Positions 16,205 to 25,106 of a stretch of DNA of 30,247 bases are shown in pieces. The stretch covers positions 1 to 30,247 of the forward strand of contig JAEZVV010000009.1 in NCBI GenBank assembly GCA_023443095.1. Direction: 5' to 3'. Source of the DNA: Pseudomonadota bacterium (lineage in GTDB: Bacteria; Pseudomonadota; Gammaproteobacteria; Burkholderiales; Burkholderiaceae_F). Each line of letters starts with the position of its first letter. Positions within the stretch are counted from its first letter, which is position 1. Below the pieces are notes generated by a model that saw only the letters and a program-made list of their open reading frames with translations, was not told the DNA's origin and did not search any database. The position numbers were made by a program, and so were the translations under genes.

Positions 16205-17038
16205 CTACGCCTGCGCCACCCTCTGCACCGGCGCAGCCGGGACCTCGTCGCCCGGCAAGGCGGCGGGCAGCGGTGCGCGGACCGGCTGCGCCGCCAAATC
16301 GGGAGCGGTGGCTGCGCCCCACACGGGATCGGGAATTTCCTGGAACACTTGGCGCAGCCGCTCGCCCCAGGTGTTCTGGATCATCTGCATGTACTGGTTG
16401 TGCTGGTCGATCTGGACGAACTTGCTCACCTGCAGAGCGCCGGCCTCGTACACCAGAAGATCGAGCGGCAGGCCGACCGAGATGTTCGAACGCAGGGTCG
16501 AGTCCATCGAGATCAGGGCGCACTTGGCGGCTTCGTCCAGCGTGGCGGAGGGCGTGATCACGCGATCAAGGATGGGCTTGCCGTATTTGGCCTCGCCGAT
16601 CTGGAAATACGGGCTCTCGGGCGTGGCTTCGATGAAGTTGCCGGCGGCATAAATCATGAAGAGCCGCGGCGCTTCGCCGCCGATCTGCCCGCCCAGGATG
16701 AAGCTGGCGTTGAACTCGATGCCGAAGGACTTGAGGGCCGCGCCGTCGCGGCCATGGACGGCGCGCAAGGCGTCGCCCACGACGTGAGCGGCCTCGGCCA
16801 GCGACGTTACCTGCCACAGGCTGGCGGCATCCGCGCCGCGCGGCTCGCACAAACGCTGGACCACGGCCTGGGTGATCGCCAGATTGCCGGCACTCATCAG
16901 CACCAGCACGCGTTCCCCAGGCTGCTCGAACACCGCCATCTTGCGGAAGGTGGAGATCTGGTCCACCCCGGCATTGGTTCTCGAGTCGGCCAGGAACACG
17001 AGCCCCGTGTCCAGCTTCATCGCCACGCAATACGTCAT
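16205..17038 (-). CDS. Anbu proteasome-like peptidase
   Basis: The 277-residue product belongs to Anbu, the bacterial homologue of proteasome beta subunits and HslV, also called BPH. It begins M-T-Y-C. With Thr2 as residue 1 after Met removal, the Ntn-hydrolase residues fall in place: Thr1, Asp17 (in ADSRTNAGVDQ) and Lys32 (TFRKM). MSAGNLAITQAV and FILGGQIGGEAPRLFMIYAAGNF are typical. The C-terminus is an Ala/Pro-rich tail of about 40 residues, rarer in the family, where lengths near 240-250 are usual. Known Anbu proteins form ring- or helix-like assemblies of uncertain substrate. It is the last gene of the ATP-grasp/alpha-E/transglutaminase operon, 46 bases after the transglutaminase stop. 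Confidence 0.93.
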   Translation of the reverse strand: MTYCVAMKLDTGLVFLADSRTNAGVDQISTFRKMAVFEQPGERVLVLMSAGNLAITQAVVQRLCEPRGADAASLWQVTSLAEAAHVVGDALRAVHGRDGAALKSFGIEFNASFILGGQIGGEAPRLFMIYAAGNFIEATPESPYFQIGEAKYGKPILDRVITPSATLDEAAKCALISMDSTLRSNISVGLPLDLLVYEAGALQVSKFVQIDQHNQYMQMIQNTWGERLRQVFQEIPDPVWGAATAPDLAAQPVRAPLPAALPGDEVPAAPVQRVAQA

Positions 17039-17084
17039 GTCGCTTCCCGTGGCGGCGCCGGTCCGGCGGCGCACGCTCCCTGAT

Positions 17085-17873
17085 TCAGATCGCCCGGATG
17101 GTAACCCGCACTTTCATGCTTTCCTCGCCACCGCCCAGACGCACCCCGCGCACCGGGCTGGCGTCGTCGTAGTCGCGCCCGACCGCCAGCCGGCACAAGC
17201 GGGCCGAAGCGAAGCCGCCGTGGGTGACGTCGAAACTGACCCAGCCGCTGCCCTCGAGCCAGACATCGGCCCAGGCGTGGCTCTCGGCGTGCGCCGCCTC
17301 GCCCGGGTAGTAATAGCCGGAGACATAACGCGCCGGCAGTCCGGCGACCCGGCAGCCTGCCAGAAAGAGGTGGGCGTGGTCCTGGCACACCCCGCGGCCA
17401 AGCGCCAGCGCCTGCGCGGCGGTGGTCGACACCCGGGTGTGCCCGGGCGCGTAGGCGACCGCCGCGGCCACGGCCAGCGCCCAATCGAGCAGGCCGCTGG
17501 GGGTATGCCGTTTCAGACCGTGCGCCGCCAGTTCGCGCACGGCGGAGCTGGCGCGGGTGAGCGGCGTGGCCGCGGCGTAGGCCAAGGGCGGCAGAGCGCC
17601 GCGGTCGTGCAGACGGCCCTGGTCGAGTTCGTCGATCTCGACCTCCCCGCGGGCCTCGATCGCGAACTCCTCGTGCGCGACATGGTGGCTCAGTGTGTGC
17701 GCGAAGTTGCCGTGAGCGTCGCCGCTGGCGACCAGGCTGCCAGGCGCGCGGATGGCCCAGGCCAGCACCCGCTGGTGTGCCTCCTCGCGCGGGGTCAGCC
17801 GCAGCGTCTGCACCGTCGAATGCGCGGTGGTCGAATACGCGTAGACCGTGCGGTGGAGAATCGCCAGCCGCAT
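17085..17873 (-). CDS. Transglutaminase-like cysteine peptidase
   Basis: The 262-residue protein has an N-terminal all-beta segment (MRLAILHRTVYAYSTTAHSTVQTLRLTPR, the 'transglut_N' type) and a C-terminal papain-like transglutaminase core. The catalytic triad can be placed: Cys163 in GRGVCQDHAHLF, His199 in ESHAWADVW and Asp215 in FDVTHG. The family hydrolyses or transfers peptide and isopeptide bonds. There is no signal peptide, so it should act in the cytoplasm alongside Anbu. The start ATG 17873 follows the alpha-E stop by one base, so translation is coupled. In this operon the likely role is cleaving or attaching amide-linked peptides, but the substrate is unknown. Confidence 0.94.
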   Translation of the reverse strand: MRLAILHRTVYAYSTTAHSTVQTLRLTPREEAHQRVLAWAIRAPGSLVASGDAHGNFAHTLSHHVAHEEFAIEARGEVEIDELDQGRLHDRGALPPLAYAAATPLTRASSAVRELAAHGLKRHTPSGLLDWALAVAAAVAYAPGHTRVSTTAAQALALGRGVCQDHAHLFLAGCRVAGLPARYVSGYYYPGEAAHAESHAWADVWLEGSGWVSFDVTHGGFASARLCRLAVGRDYDDASPVRGVRLGGGEESMKVRVTIRAI

Positions 17874-17874
17874 T

Positions 17875-18849
17875 TCAGGCCGCGCTGCCCAGCGGTACCA
17901 GAAAGTCTTCGCTGATGCGCCCGCCGAGATCGTTGACTCGCTCGAGGAAACGCGCGAGGTAGGCATGCAGGCCCTGGCCCAGGATGTCCTCGATCCGCCC
18001 GTAACGCAGTTCGGCGCGCAAGAGCCCGGCGCGGCGCTCGGTCTCGCCCGAACGGCTGTTGGCCACTTGTTCGAGGTTGAGGCAGAGCTCGTTGATGCAG
18101 CTCGCCAGCGAGCGCGGCAGGTCGCCGCGCAGAATCATCAGTTCCGCCACCCGGGCCGGCGTGATCACGTCGCGGTAGACCTTGCGGTAGATCTCGAAAG
18201 CCGAGACCGAACGCAGCACGGCCGCCCAATAATAGAAATCGAGATGCTGGCTGGGGCCGGCCTCTTCGCCCGCGGCCAGCTCGGGCGCGCCGTCGAGCCC
18301 GTGGTACTTCGCGTCGAGAATGCGGGCGGTGTTGTCGGCCCGCTCAAGAAAGGTGCCAAGCCGAACGAAATAGAAGGCCTCGTCCTTCAGCATCGTGCCT
18401 ATCGTCACGCCGCGCGAGAGATGCGAGCGGAACTTGACCCATTCGAAAAACTCCTGCGGCTCGCGTTCGAAGCGGCGCTCCTTGAGTAGCTTCTGCAGTT
18501 CGAGCCAGGTGTCGTTGTGGATTTCCCAGACCTCGGTGGTGAGCGAGCCCCGCACCGCCCGCGCGTTTTCGCGCGCGCTCTGAAGACAGGAGTGGATCGA
18601 CGACGGATTGCCCGGGTCTCGCACCATGAAGTCGAGCACGTCGCGCTTGCTCAGCTCAGCGTAACGGGCGTCGTAGGCCGGCAGCAGTTCGCAGATCCCG
18701 AGCACCGCGCGCCAGCCGCGCTCGGCCTTCTGCGCCGATTGCGGCAGCAGCGACGTCGACAGGTTCACGTCGAGCATGCGGGCGGTGTTCTCCGCGCGCT
18801 CGATGTAGCGGGCCATCCAGAATAGGTGATCGGCCGTGCGGCTCAGCAT
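17875..18849 (-). CDS. Alpha-E domain protein
   Basis: The 324-residue, mostly alpha-helical protein is a member of the alpha-E family (DUF403). It starts with the signature MLSRTADHLFWMARYIERAENTARMLDVN. An internal echo, FVRLGTFLERADNTARILDAKYH, suggests an internal repeat of a helical unit carrying Glu-Arg pairs. The family has no proven activity and almost always accompanies circularly permuted ATP-grasp proteins, sometimes fused to them. Coupling is tight here, one base from the ATP-grasp stop upstream and one base to the transglutaminase start downstream. It may be the partner or regulator of the ATP-grasp ligase. Confidence 0.94.
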   Translation of the reverse strand: MLSRTADHLFWMARYIERAENTARMLDVNLSTSLLPQSAQKAERGWRAVLGICELLPAYDARYAELSKRDVLDFMVRDPGNPSSIHSCLQSARENARAVRGSLTTEVWEIHNDTWLELQKLLKERRFEREPQEFFEWVKFRSHLSRGVTIGTMLKDEAFYFVRLGTFLERADNTARILDAKYHGLDGAPELAAGEEAGPSQHLDFYYWAAVLRSVSAFEIYRKVYRDVITPARVAELMILRGDLPRSLASCINELCLNLEQVANSRSGETERRAGLLRAELRYGRIEDILGQGLHAYLARFLERVNDLGGRISEDFLVPLGSAA

Positions 18850-18850
18850 G

Positions 18851-20281
18851 TCATCGCTCCAGTACCCAGGTGTCCTTGGTGCCCCCGCCCTGCGAGGAGT
18901 TGACCACCAGCGAGCCTTCCCGCAGCGCCACCCGGGTCAGGCCGCCCGGCACCAGACTCACCTCCTCGCCCGAGAGCACGAAAGGGCGCAGGTCGATGTG
19001 GCGCGGCGCAATTCCGCTTTCCACATAGGTCGGGCAGGTCGATAAGGCAAGCGTGGGCTGGGCGATGTAGTTGGCGGGGTTGGCCTTGAGGTGCTCGGCA
19101 AAACTCGCGACCTCGGCCGCGCTTGCGGCGGGCCCGACCAGCATCCCGTAACCGCCCGCACCGTGCACTTCCTTGACCACCAGTTCGGAAAGGTGGGCCA
19201 GGGTGTAGGCCAGGTCTTCAGGCTTGCGGCAGACGTGGGTGGGCACGTTGGCAAGCAGGGGCTTTTGACCCAGATAGAAATCGATCATCGCCGGCACATA
19301 GGGATAGATCGATTTGTCGTCGGCAATGCCGGTGCCGATCGCGTTGGCCAGCGTGACGCGGCCGGCGCGGTAGACCGACAGCAGCCCGGGCACGCCGAGC
19401 GAGGAATCGGGCCGGAACGCGAGCGGGTCGAGGAAGTCGTCGTCGAGCCGCCGGTAGATCACGTCGACCCGCTGCGGCCCGCGCGTGGTCCGCATCCAGA
19501 CCGTATTGTCCGCCACGAACAGGTCCTGGCCCTCGACCAGTTCGATCCCCATCTCGTGTGCGAGAAAAGCATGTTCGAAGTAGGCCGAGTTGTAGGCGCC
19601 GGGAGTGAGCAAGACTACGGTCGGGTCGTCGACGCCGAGCGGCGCCACCGAACGCAGGTTCTCGAGCAGCAGGTCGGGGTAATGCGCCACCGGCGCCACC
19701 GGGTTGAGGGCAAAGAGGTCAGGAAACAGCCGCATCATCATCTTGCGGTTCTCGAGCATGTAGCTCACGCCGCTGGGCACCCGCAGGTTGTCCTCGAGCA
19801 CGTAGAAATCGCCTTGCCCTGCCCGCACCACGTCGATGCCGGCGACATGAGCGTAGATCTGGCGCGCGACGTCGATGCCGTGCATCTCCGGGCGGTACTG
19901 CGCATTGCCGAAGATCTGATCGGCCGGAATCCGGCCGGCGCGCAGGATCGCCTGCTCGTGATAGACGTCGTGGATGAAGGCGTTGAGCGCCCGCACCCGC
20001 TGGCGCAGGCCGGCTTCAAGCTGTGACCACTCGGCGGCGGTGATCACACGAGGGATCACATCGAAGGGAATCAGGCGTTCGGTGCCGCTGCCGTCTTCGT
20101 CCTTGTCGCCATAAACGGCGAAGGTGATGCCGACGCGGCGGAACATGAGGTCGGCCTCGGCGCGCTTGTTTTTCATCGCCTCCGGGCTCTGCTCACCCAG
20201 CCAGGCGTCGAAGTCTCGGTATGGCGCACGGACGCTGCCGTCGATGCCATACATCTCGTCGTAACAAGCGCCTGCCGGCAT
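18851..20281 (-). CDS. Circularly permuted ATP-grasp protein
   Basis: The 476-residue product belongs to the circularly permuted ATP-grasp family (DUF404/DUF407 type), predicted to form amide bonds through acyl-phosphate intermediates. Recognisable segments are YDEMYGIDGSVRAPYRDFDAWL, KRAEADLMFRRVGITFAVYGD, RLIPFDVIPRVITAAEW, the nucleotide-binding PGAYNSAYFEHAFLAHEMGI, GTGIADDKSIYPYVPAMI and the C-terminal SSQGGGTKDTWVLER. Start choice: ATG 20281 has GGGGGA seven bases upstream, whereas in-frame ATGs at 20296 and 20332 lack a ribosome site and add AT-rich codons unlike the rest. It heads the operon with alpha-E, transglutaminase and Anbu. comEC ends 160 bases upstream on the same strand with no clear terminator between. 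Confidence 0.93.
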   Translation of the reverse strand: MPAGACYDEMYGIDGSVRAPYRDFDAWLGEQSPEAMKNKRAEADLMFRRVGITFAVYGDKDEDGSGTERLIPFDVIPRVITAAEWSQLEAGLRQRVRALNAFIHDVYHEQAILRAGRIPADQIFGNAQYRPEMHGIDVARQIYAHVAGIDVVRAGQGDFYVLEDNLRVPSGVSYMLENRKMMMRLFPDLFALNPVAPVAHYPDLLLENLRSVAPLGVDDPTVVLLTPGAYNSAYFEHAFLAHEMGIELVEGQDLFVADNTVWMRTTRGPQRVDVIYRRLDDDFLDPLAFRPDSSLGVPGLLSVYRAGRVTLANAIGTGIADDKSIYPYVPAMIDFYLGQKPLLANVPTHVCRKPEDLAYTLAHLSELVVKEVHGAGGYGMLVGPAASAAEVASFAEHLKANPANYIAQPTLALSTCPTYVESGIAPRHIDLRPFVLSGEEVSLVPGGLTRVALREGSLVVNSSQGGGTKDTWVLER

Positions 20282-20442
20282 GTAGCGATCCCCCATGGTT
20301 ATCACTTGAGGATTTAGCAAGACTCGAGCCATGGCCCATGGCGACACCGCTCGGCCCGCAAGCGATCCCGAGCGCCTTACCACCCGCCCTCTCCAGCACC
20401 AAGTCCGGGCACCATCACACCATGCTGGTGCACGACGGACCG

Positions 20443-22929
20443 CTAACGCGGCAGAGCCAGCTCATCGCCCCAAGCCGGGACGGTCTCCGCCTCGGTCTCC
20501 GCCTCGGGCTCCGGCACAAGCGCAGCCGCCAGCGGTGGCGGGCGCTCGTGCCAGTAGCGCGGCATGGCCTCGCGTGCACGCCACAACAGGGCGCTGCCGT
20601 CGCGGCGCAGCCGCCATTGCACCAGACCGGACTCGTCGCTGCGCACCATCACGGCGCCGCTCGCCCGCCATCGCTCCACCACTTCGGGCGCGGGATGGCC
20701 GTAGCGGTTGCGATAACCGACCTGCACCATCACCCACTCGGGGCTCACCGCCGCCACCAGCGCTGAGCTCGACGAAAAACGGCTTCCGTGGTGGGGCGCC
20801 ATCACCAGTCGCGCGGCGAGATCGGTCCGGTCGAGCAACCGGGCCTCTTCGGTCGCCGGCAGGTCGCCCGTCAGCAGGACGCTCTGTCCCGCCAGCCGTA
20901 TCCGCAGGACGCAGGACATCGCATTGCTGCTCGCCCGCCTCTGGTAGTCGGCCGCCAGCGGATGCAGCACCTCGAAGGCGAGGCCGCCTTGCTGCCAGCG
21001 GGAGCCGGCGGTGCAGGCTTCCACTGCCGGACGACCGCCCAGTGCCGCAGCGCCGGGCGGGATCGAACTCAGTACCCGCGCCACCGGCATCTCGCGCAGA
21101 ATGGCCGCCGCGCCGCCCGAATGGTCCGAATCGAGGTGCGACACCACCAGACCGTCGAGCCGATGAATGCCGCGGGCACGCAGATAAGGCAGGATCAGGC
21201 GCTGCCCGGCATCACTTTCGCTCGAGTGGCGCGGGCCGGTGTCGTAGAGCCAGGTGGTGTCGCGGGTTTCGATCAGCACCGCCGCTCCCTGGCCGATGTC
21301 GATCGCGCCCACCCAAAGCTCGTCCGCGGCGGGGCGCTCCGGCGGCCAGACAAATAGCGGCGCCATCCACAAGCCACCGAGCCAGCGCGCCGGCCAGCCG
21401 CGCGGCGCCAGCAGCCAGGCTGCGCCGGCAAGCGCCAGCGTCAACACGAAGGGGTTGGGTGCCGCCACCGGCAGGCTCGCCCAGGCCAGGCCGCCCAGCC
21501 ATTCGATCCAGGCCATCAGGGCGGCAAACACCGAGTCCGCGGCCACCAGAAAGGCGCGGCACAGCCCGTCCAGCGGTCCGGGCAAGGCGAGCGCCAGGGC
21601 CGCGAGCAGGGCGAGCGGCGTCACCACCCAGCTCACCGCCGGAATCGCCAGCAGATTGGCCAGCGGAGAGACCAGCGACACCTGGTGGAAAAGCCAGGCG
21701 AGCAGCGGCACCAGCACCAGCGTGACGGCGAACTGGACCCGCAGCGCAGTGCCCGCCATGTCGCGCAAAACACTCAGGCCCGCGCTACGCGCTGGCGCCC
21801 TCCCCGCCGGGACGCGGCCGACCACGACCCAGAAGATCGCCGCCACCGCGCCGAACGACAGCCAGAACCCGGGCGCCATCACGGCCCAGGGGTCAAGCAG
21901 GCAGACCAGGGCGGCCGCCGCGGCGAGTGCGGTCGGCGCGGCCGGTCGCGCACGCAGCATCAGTGCCAAGGCCAGCACCGCGAGCATGAAAAACGTGCGC
22001 TGCGCCGGCACCGCCCAGCCGGTCAGAAGCGAATACGCCAGCGCGACGAGCAGGGCCGCGACGGCGGCAGCGCTTTGCGCCGGCGCCCGCTGCAGCAGCC
22101 GCGCCGAGCGCCGCCACAGCCCTCCCACCAGCCAGGCGGCAAGGCTGGCGAGCATGGTGATGTGCAGGCCCGAAATTGCCACCAGGTGGCTGATGCCGGT
22201 GCGGTTGAAAACGAGCCAGTCGCTCGCTCCAATTGCGCGCTGGTCGCCCAGCACCAGCGCCAGCAGCACCCCGCCCCAGCGCAGTCCCTCGGAGCGCTGC
22301 TCCAGGGCCGCCCGCAGGCGCCAGCGGGCGAACTCGATCAGGCCGCCCGGGCTGGCGACGAAAGCCTGGAGCAGTTGCGGCGCGGGCGCGCTGCGCACAT
22401 AACCGGTCGCACGCAGGTCGCGCTCGAGCATCCAGGCTTCGAGGTCGAAACCACCCGGGTTGAAAGTGCCGTGCGGACGCTTGAGACGCACGGTGAACGA
22501 CCAGCGCTGGCCCGGGATCGGTTCCGCGGCCGGCTCGTACCAGGCCAGCCACAAGCCGCTTGGCACCGTGACTCCCGGGCTCAACACCTGCTCCACCTGG
22601 AACTCGAAGCGCCACGCCCGCTCGCCTCGCGCCGGCAAGGAATCGATCCGGCCGATGACGCGGACGTCTCGCCCTTCGTCGGCCGCCGGCAGTTGATCGG
22701 CCAGACGCTCGGTCGCACGCCAGCCGGCCCAGGCAAAACCCGCCGCCAGCGCCGCCGCGAGGCCCAGGCCCGCAACCCAGCGGCGACGAGGCCCAAGCCC
22801 GAGCGCAAGACCGGCCAGGACCAGGGCGGCAAGGCCGGCACCGACGAAAACCGCAGTCGCCGGCAAGGCCGAGAGCTGCTGGACCCCAGCGATACCCAGC
22901 ACCCACGCCAGGAGCCAGGCGGTCCGCAT
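20443..22929 (-). CDS. comEC: DNA uptake channel protein ComEC/Rec2
   Basis: This is an inner-membrane channel that carries single-stranded DNA into the cytoplasm during natural transformation. The 828-residue product is full length. It has hydrophobic helices at the N-terminus, an OB-like soluble segment (DVRVIGRIDSLPARGERAWRFEFQVEQV), and a multi-pass competence domain with NRTGISHLVAISGLHITMLASLAAWL. The C-terminal metallo-beta-lactamase domain shows VGAIDIGQGAAVLIET, SHLDSDHSGG and APHHGSRFSSSSALV. The gene starts eight bases after the tatD-family gene, so the pair forms an operon. Competence itself cannot be inferred from one gene. Confidence 0.96.
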   Translation of the reverse strand: MRTAWLLAWVLGIAGVQQLSALPATAVFVGAGLAALVLAGLALGLGPRRRWVAGLGLAAALAAGFAWAGWRATERLADQLPAADEGRDVRVIGRIDSLPARGERAWRFEFQVEQVLSPGVTVPSGLWLAWYEPAAEPIPGQRWSFTVRLKRPHGTFNPGGFDLEAWMLERDLRATGYVRSAPAPQLLQAFVASPGGLIEFARWRLRAALEQRSEGLRWGGVLLALVLGDQRAIGASDWLVFNRTGISHLVAISGLHITMLASLAAWLVGGLWRRSARLLQRAPAQSAAAVAALLVALAYSLLTGWAVPAQRTFFMLAVLALALMLRARPAAPTALAAAAALVCLLDPWAVMAPGFWLSFGAVAAIFWVVVGRVPAGRAPARSAGLSVLRDMAGTALRVQFAVTLVLVPLLAWLFHQVSLVSPLANLLAIPAVSWVVTPLALLAALALALPGPLDGLCRAFLVAADSVFAALMAWIEWLGGLAWASLPVAAPNPFVLTLALAGAAWLLAPRGWPARWLGGLWMAPLFVWPPERPAADELWVGAIDIGQGAAVLIETRDTTWLYDTGPRHSSESDAGQRLILPYLRARGIHRLDGLVVSHLDSDHSGGAAAILREMPVARVLSSIPPGAAALGGRPAVEACTAGSRWQQGGLAFEVLHPLAADYQRRASSNAMSCVLRIRLAGQSVLLTGDLPATEEARLLDRTDLAARLVMAPHHGSRFSSSSALVAAVSPEWVMVQVGYRNRYGHPAPEVVERWRASGAVMVRSDESGLVQWRLRRDGSALLWRAREAMPRYWHERPPPLAAALVPEPEAETEAETVPAWGDELALPR

Positions 22930-22937
22930 CGGAAAAC

Positions 22938-23741
22938 TCAGCCGACCTCGAGCAGGGGCGCGAGCCGCGGCAAAGCGGCCACCGCATTGGCGCGGTTGAT
23001 CGCGGCAACTTCGGCCAGCGGCAAGCCACGCAGCTCGGCCATGGTCGAAGCGATGCGCGGCAGTTCGGCCGGTTCGTTGCGCAGCACTTTCCCGTCTACC
23101 CGCAGCCAGGCAGGCGGAATATCGGGGCTGTCGGTCTCGAGCACCCAGGAATCGGCCGGCAGCTCGGCCGCCAGCCGGCGGATACGCAAGGAGCCCGGAT
23201 AGGTCATGGCGCCGCCGAAGCCGAGCTTGAAGCCGAGCTTGATAAAGGCCTCGGCCTGCTCCCGGCTACCGTTGAAGGCGTGGATCACTCCGCCCGCCAC
23301 CGGAACCCGCCGCAGCTGTTTGAGCAAGGCATCGGCCGAACGGCGCACATGAACGATCACCGGCAGATCGAAGGCGCGCGCAATCTTCAACTGCTCGCCG
23401 AAAAACCAGGCCTGCCGCACCGGGTCGACGCCGTCGACGAAGAGGTCGATGCCGATCTCGCCCACCGCCACCAGGCGCGGATCGTCCCGCCGCTCGGCCA
23501 GGGCTAAGCGCAGGAGTTCGAGATCGCCCTCCTGCGCCCGATCCACCCACAGCGGATGGATGCCCAGCCCGTAGGCGTAGCGATAAAGCCGCGCGAAAGC
23601 GGCCGCCTGCTCGAAATGGGAGACCGCACCCGTCGCCAGAACCAGCATGAGCACTCCAGCGGCCCGCGCCCGAGCCGCGACCGCGTCGCGGTCGGTATCG
23701 AACTCGGGAGCATCGAGGTGGCAATGGGTGTCGATCCACAT
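22938..23741 (-). CDS. TatD-family metal-dependent hydrolase
   Basis: The 267-residue TIM-barrel enzyme belongs to the TatD deoxyribonuclease family, many members of which have DNase or exonuclease activity. Metal-ligand motifs appear in order: DTHCHLD at residues 4-10, GEIGID near 93, VIVHVRRS near 135, IHAFNGS near 160 and LETDSPDIPP near 210. The start ATG 23741 is the only one giving the MWIDTHCHLD terminus. The frame stays open for a further 1.2 kb upstream, but that is the antisense of the cfa-like gene. It is followed at eight bases by comEC, giving a plausible DNA-processing unit. Confidence 0.94.
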   Translation of the reverse strand: MWIDTHCHLDAPEFDTDRDAVAARARAAGVLMLVLATGAVSHFEQAAAFARLYRYAYGLGIHPLWVDRAQEGDLELLRLALAERRDDPRLVAVGEIGIDLFVDGVDPVRQAWFFGEQLKIARAFDLPVIVHVRRSADALLKQLRRVPVAGGVIHAFNGSREQAEAFIKLGFKLGFGGAMTYPGSLRIRRLAAELPADSWVLETDSPDIPPAWLRVDGKVLRNEPAELPRIASTMAELRGLPLAEVAAINRANAVAALPRLAPLLEVG

Positions 23742-23843
23742 GAGACCGAGTGTAGGCGCAGCGCCGGCAACGGGCTTGTCGCCGTGCCGGCCGCATGGCA
23801 CAAAGCCAGCGACACGCTCCGATCCCAGGCCGAGGAGACTGCC

Positions 23844-25106
23844 ATGGAACACAGCCCTGCCCAGCTCGAACTCCGGCACGACGCCGCCATGCACGGGCGC
23901 GGCCGCGCTTGGGGGCCAGAACGATCGGCCCTGCGCAAGCTGCTCGCCGCCTGCGAGCAGCCGCCGATCGAAATCGAACTCTGGAACGGCGAAGTGGTCA
24001 GCGGCGCGCCCGGCGCCGTGCCGATCGCCCGCGCCCGAATCAAGGACCGCGCCGCTTTGTGGCGGATGCTGATCAACCCCGATCTCTATACCGGCGACGA
24101 CTACGCCAGCGGCCGCATCGACATCAGCGGCGATCTGGTGGGCTTTCTCGCCTGCGTCTACCGCGGCCTCGACTCCCTGCCCGAGAGCTCGCTGCGCGCG
24201 CGCCTGCTGCGCCACCTCAACCGGCCGCGCGCCAACACGCTGACCGGCAGCCGCCGCCATATCCGCCACCACTACGACCTCGGCAACGAGTTCTACCGCC
24301 TCTGGCTCGACGAAGCGGCCATGCAATACACCTGCGCGGTGTTCGACAAGCCCGCAGCCTCGCTCGAAGCCGCCCAGATGACCAAGCTCGACCATGTCGC
24401 GCGCAAGCTCGAACTCAAGCCCGGCGATGTCGTGTTCGAGGCCGGCTGCGGCTGGGGGGGGCTGGCGCGGCACTTCGCACGCCGCTACGGGGTGACGGTG
24501 CGGGCCTTCAACATCTCTGAGGAACAGGTGAAGTTCGCGCGCGAGCGCGCTCGTGCCGAAGGCCTGGGCGGGCGCATCGACTACGTGCTCGACGACTATC
24601 GCAACATGAGCGGCTCGTGCGACAAGTTCGTTTCGGTCGGCATGCTCGAACACGTGGGCGTGGACAACTACCCGGTGCTGGGCGACGTGATCGACCGCGT
24701 GCTCAAGCCCGACGGCCGCGGCTTGATCCACAGCATCGGCCGCAACCGGCCGCAGCCGATGAACGCCTGGATCGAAAGACGCATCTTTCCCGGCGCCTAT
24801 CCGCCCTCGATCGGCGAAATGATGAAGATCTTCGAGGGCCACGCCTTCTCGGTTCTCGACGTCGAAAACCTGAGGCTGCATTACGCGGCCACGCTGCAGC
24901 ACTGGCTCGCCCGCTACACCGCCAACGAAGACCGGGTACGGGCGATGTACGACGAAGGCTTCGTTCGCATGTGGCGGCTCTACTTGGCAGGCTCGCAAGC
25001 AGCCTTTCTCGCCGGCGCGCTACAGCTCTTCCAGGTCACGTTCGCCCGCCCGCGCGACAACCGGGTGCCGCTCGACCGGCGCCACCTCTACCCGGAGCTC
25101 GCATGA
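23844..25106 (+). CDS. cfa: Cyclopropane-fatty-acid-phospholipid synthase family methyltransferase
   Basis: The 420-residue product is a SAM-dependent methyltransferase of the CFA synthase/mycolic acid methyltransferase family, which adds a methylene or methyl group to double bonds of membrane lipids. An N-terminal lipid-binding-like domain (DLYTGDDYASGRIDISGDLVGF) is followed by RRHIRHHYDLGNEFYRLWLD, the SAM-binding FEAGCGWGGLARHFARRYG, VSVGMLEHVG and GAYPPSIGEM, then LRLHYAATLQHWLARY. ATG 23844 is supported by GAGGAG six bases upstream. Its stop overlaps the start of a flavoprotein gene (ATGA), so the two are translated together. This makes a modified product, such as a methyl-branched lipid, as plausible as a plain cyclopropane. 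The gene symbol is by family only. Confidence 0.92.
   Translation: MEHSPAQLELRHDAAMHGRGRAWGPERSALRKLLAACEQPPIEIELWNGEVVSGAPGAVPIARARIKDRAALWRMLINPDLYTGDDYASGRIDISGDLVGFLACVYRGLDSLPESSLRARLLRHLNRPRANTLTGSRRHIRHHYDLGNEFYRLWLDEAAMQYTCAVFDKPAASLEAAQMTKLDHVARKLELKPGDVVFEAGCGWGGLARHFARRYGVTVRAFNISEEQVKFARERARAEGLGGRIDYVLDDYRNMSGSCDKFVSVGMLEHVGVDNYPVLGDVIDRVLKPDGRGLIHSIGRNRPQPMNAWIERRIFPGAYPPSIGEMMKIFEGHAFSVLDVENLRLHYAATLQHWLARYTANEDRVRAMYDEGFVRMWRLYLAGSQAAFLAGALQLFQVTFARPRDNRVPLDRRHLYPELA

Noticed and set aside
22938..24998. A 686-codon minus-strand frame running from tatD back across the CFA-synthase-like gene
   Set aside because: Only the part from 23741 onward matches TatD. The upstream part is the antisense of cfa with no ribosome site.
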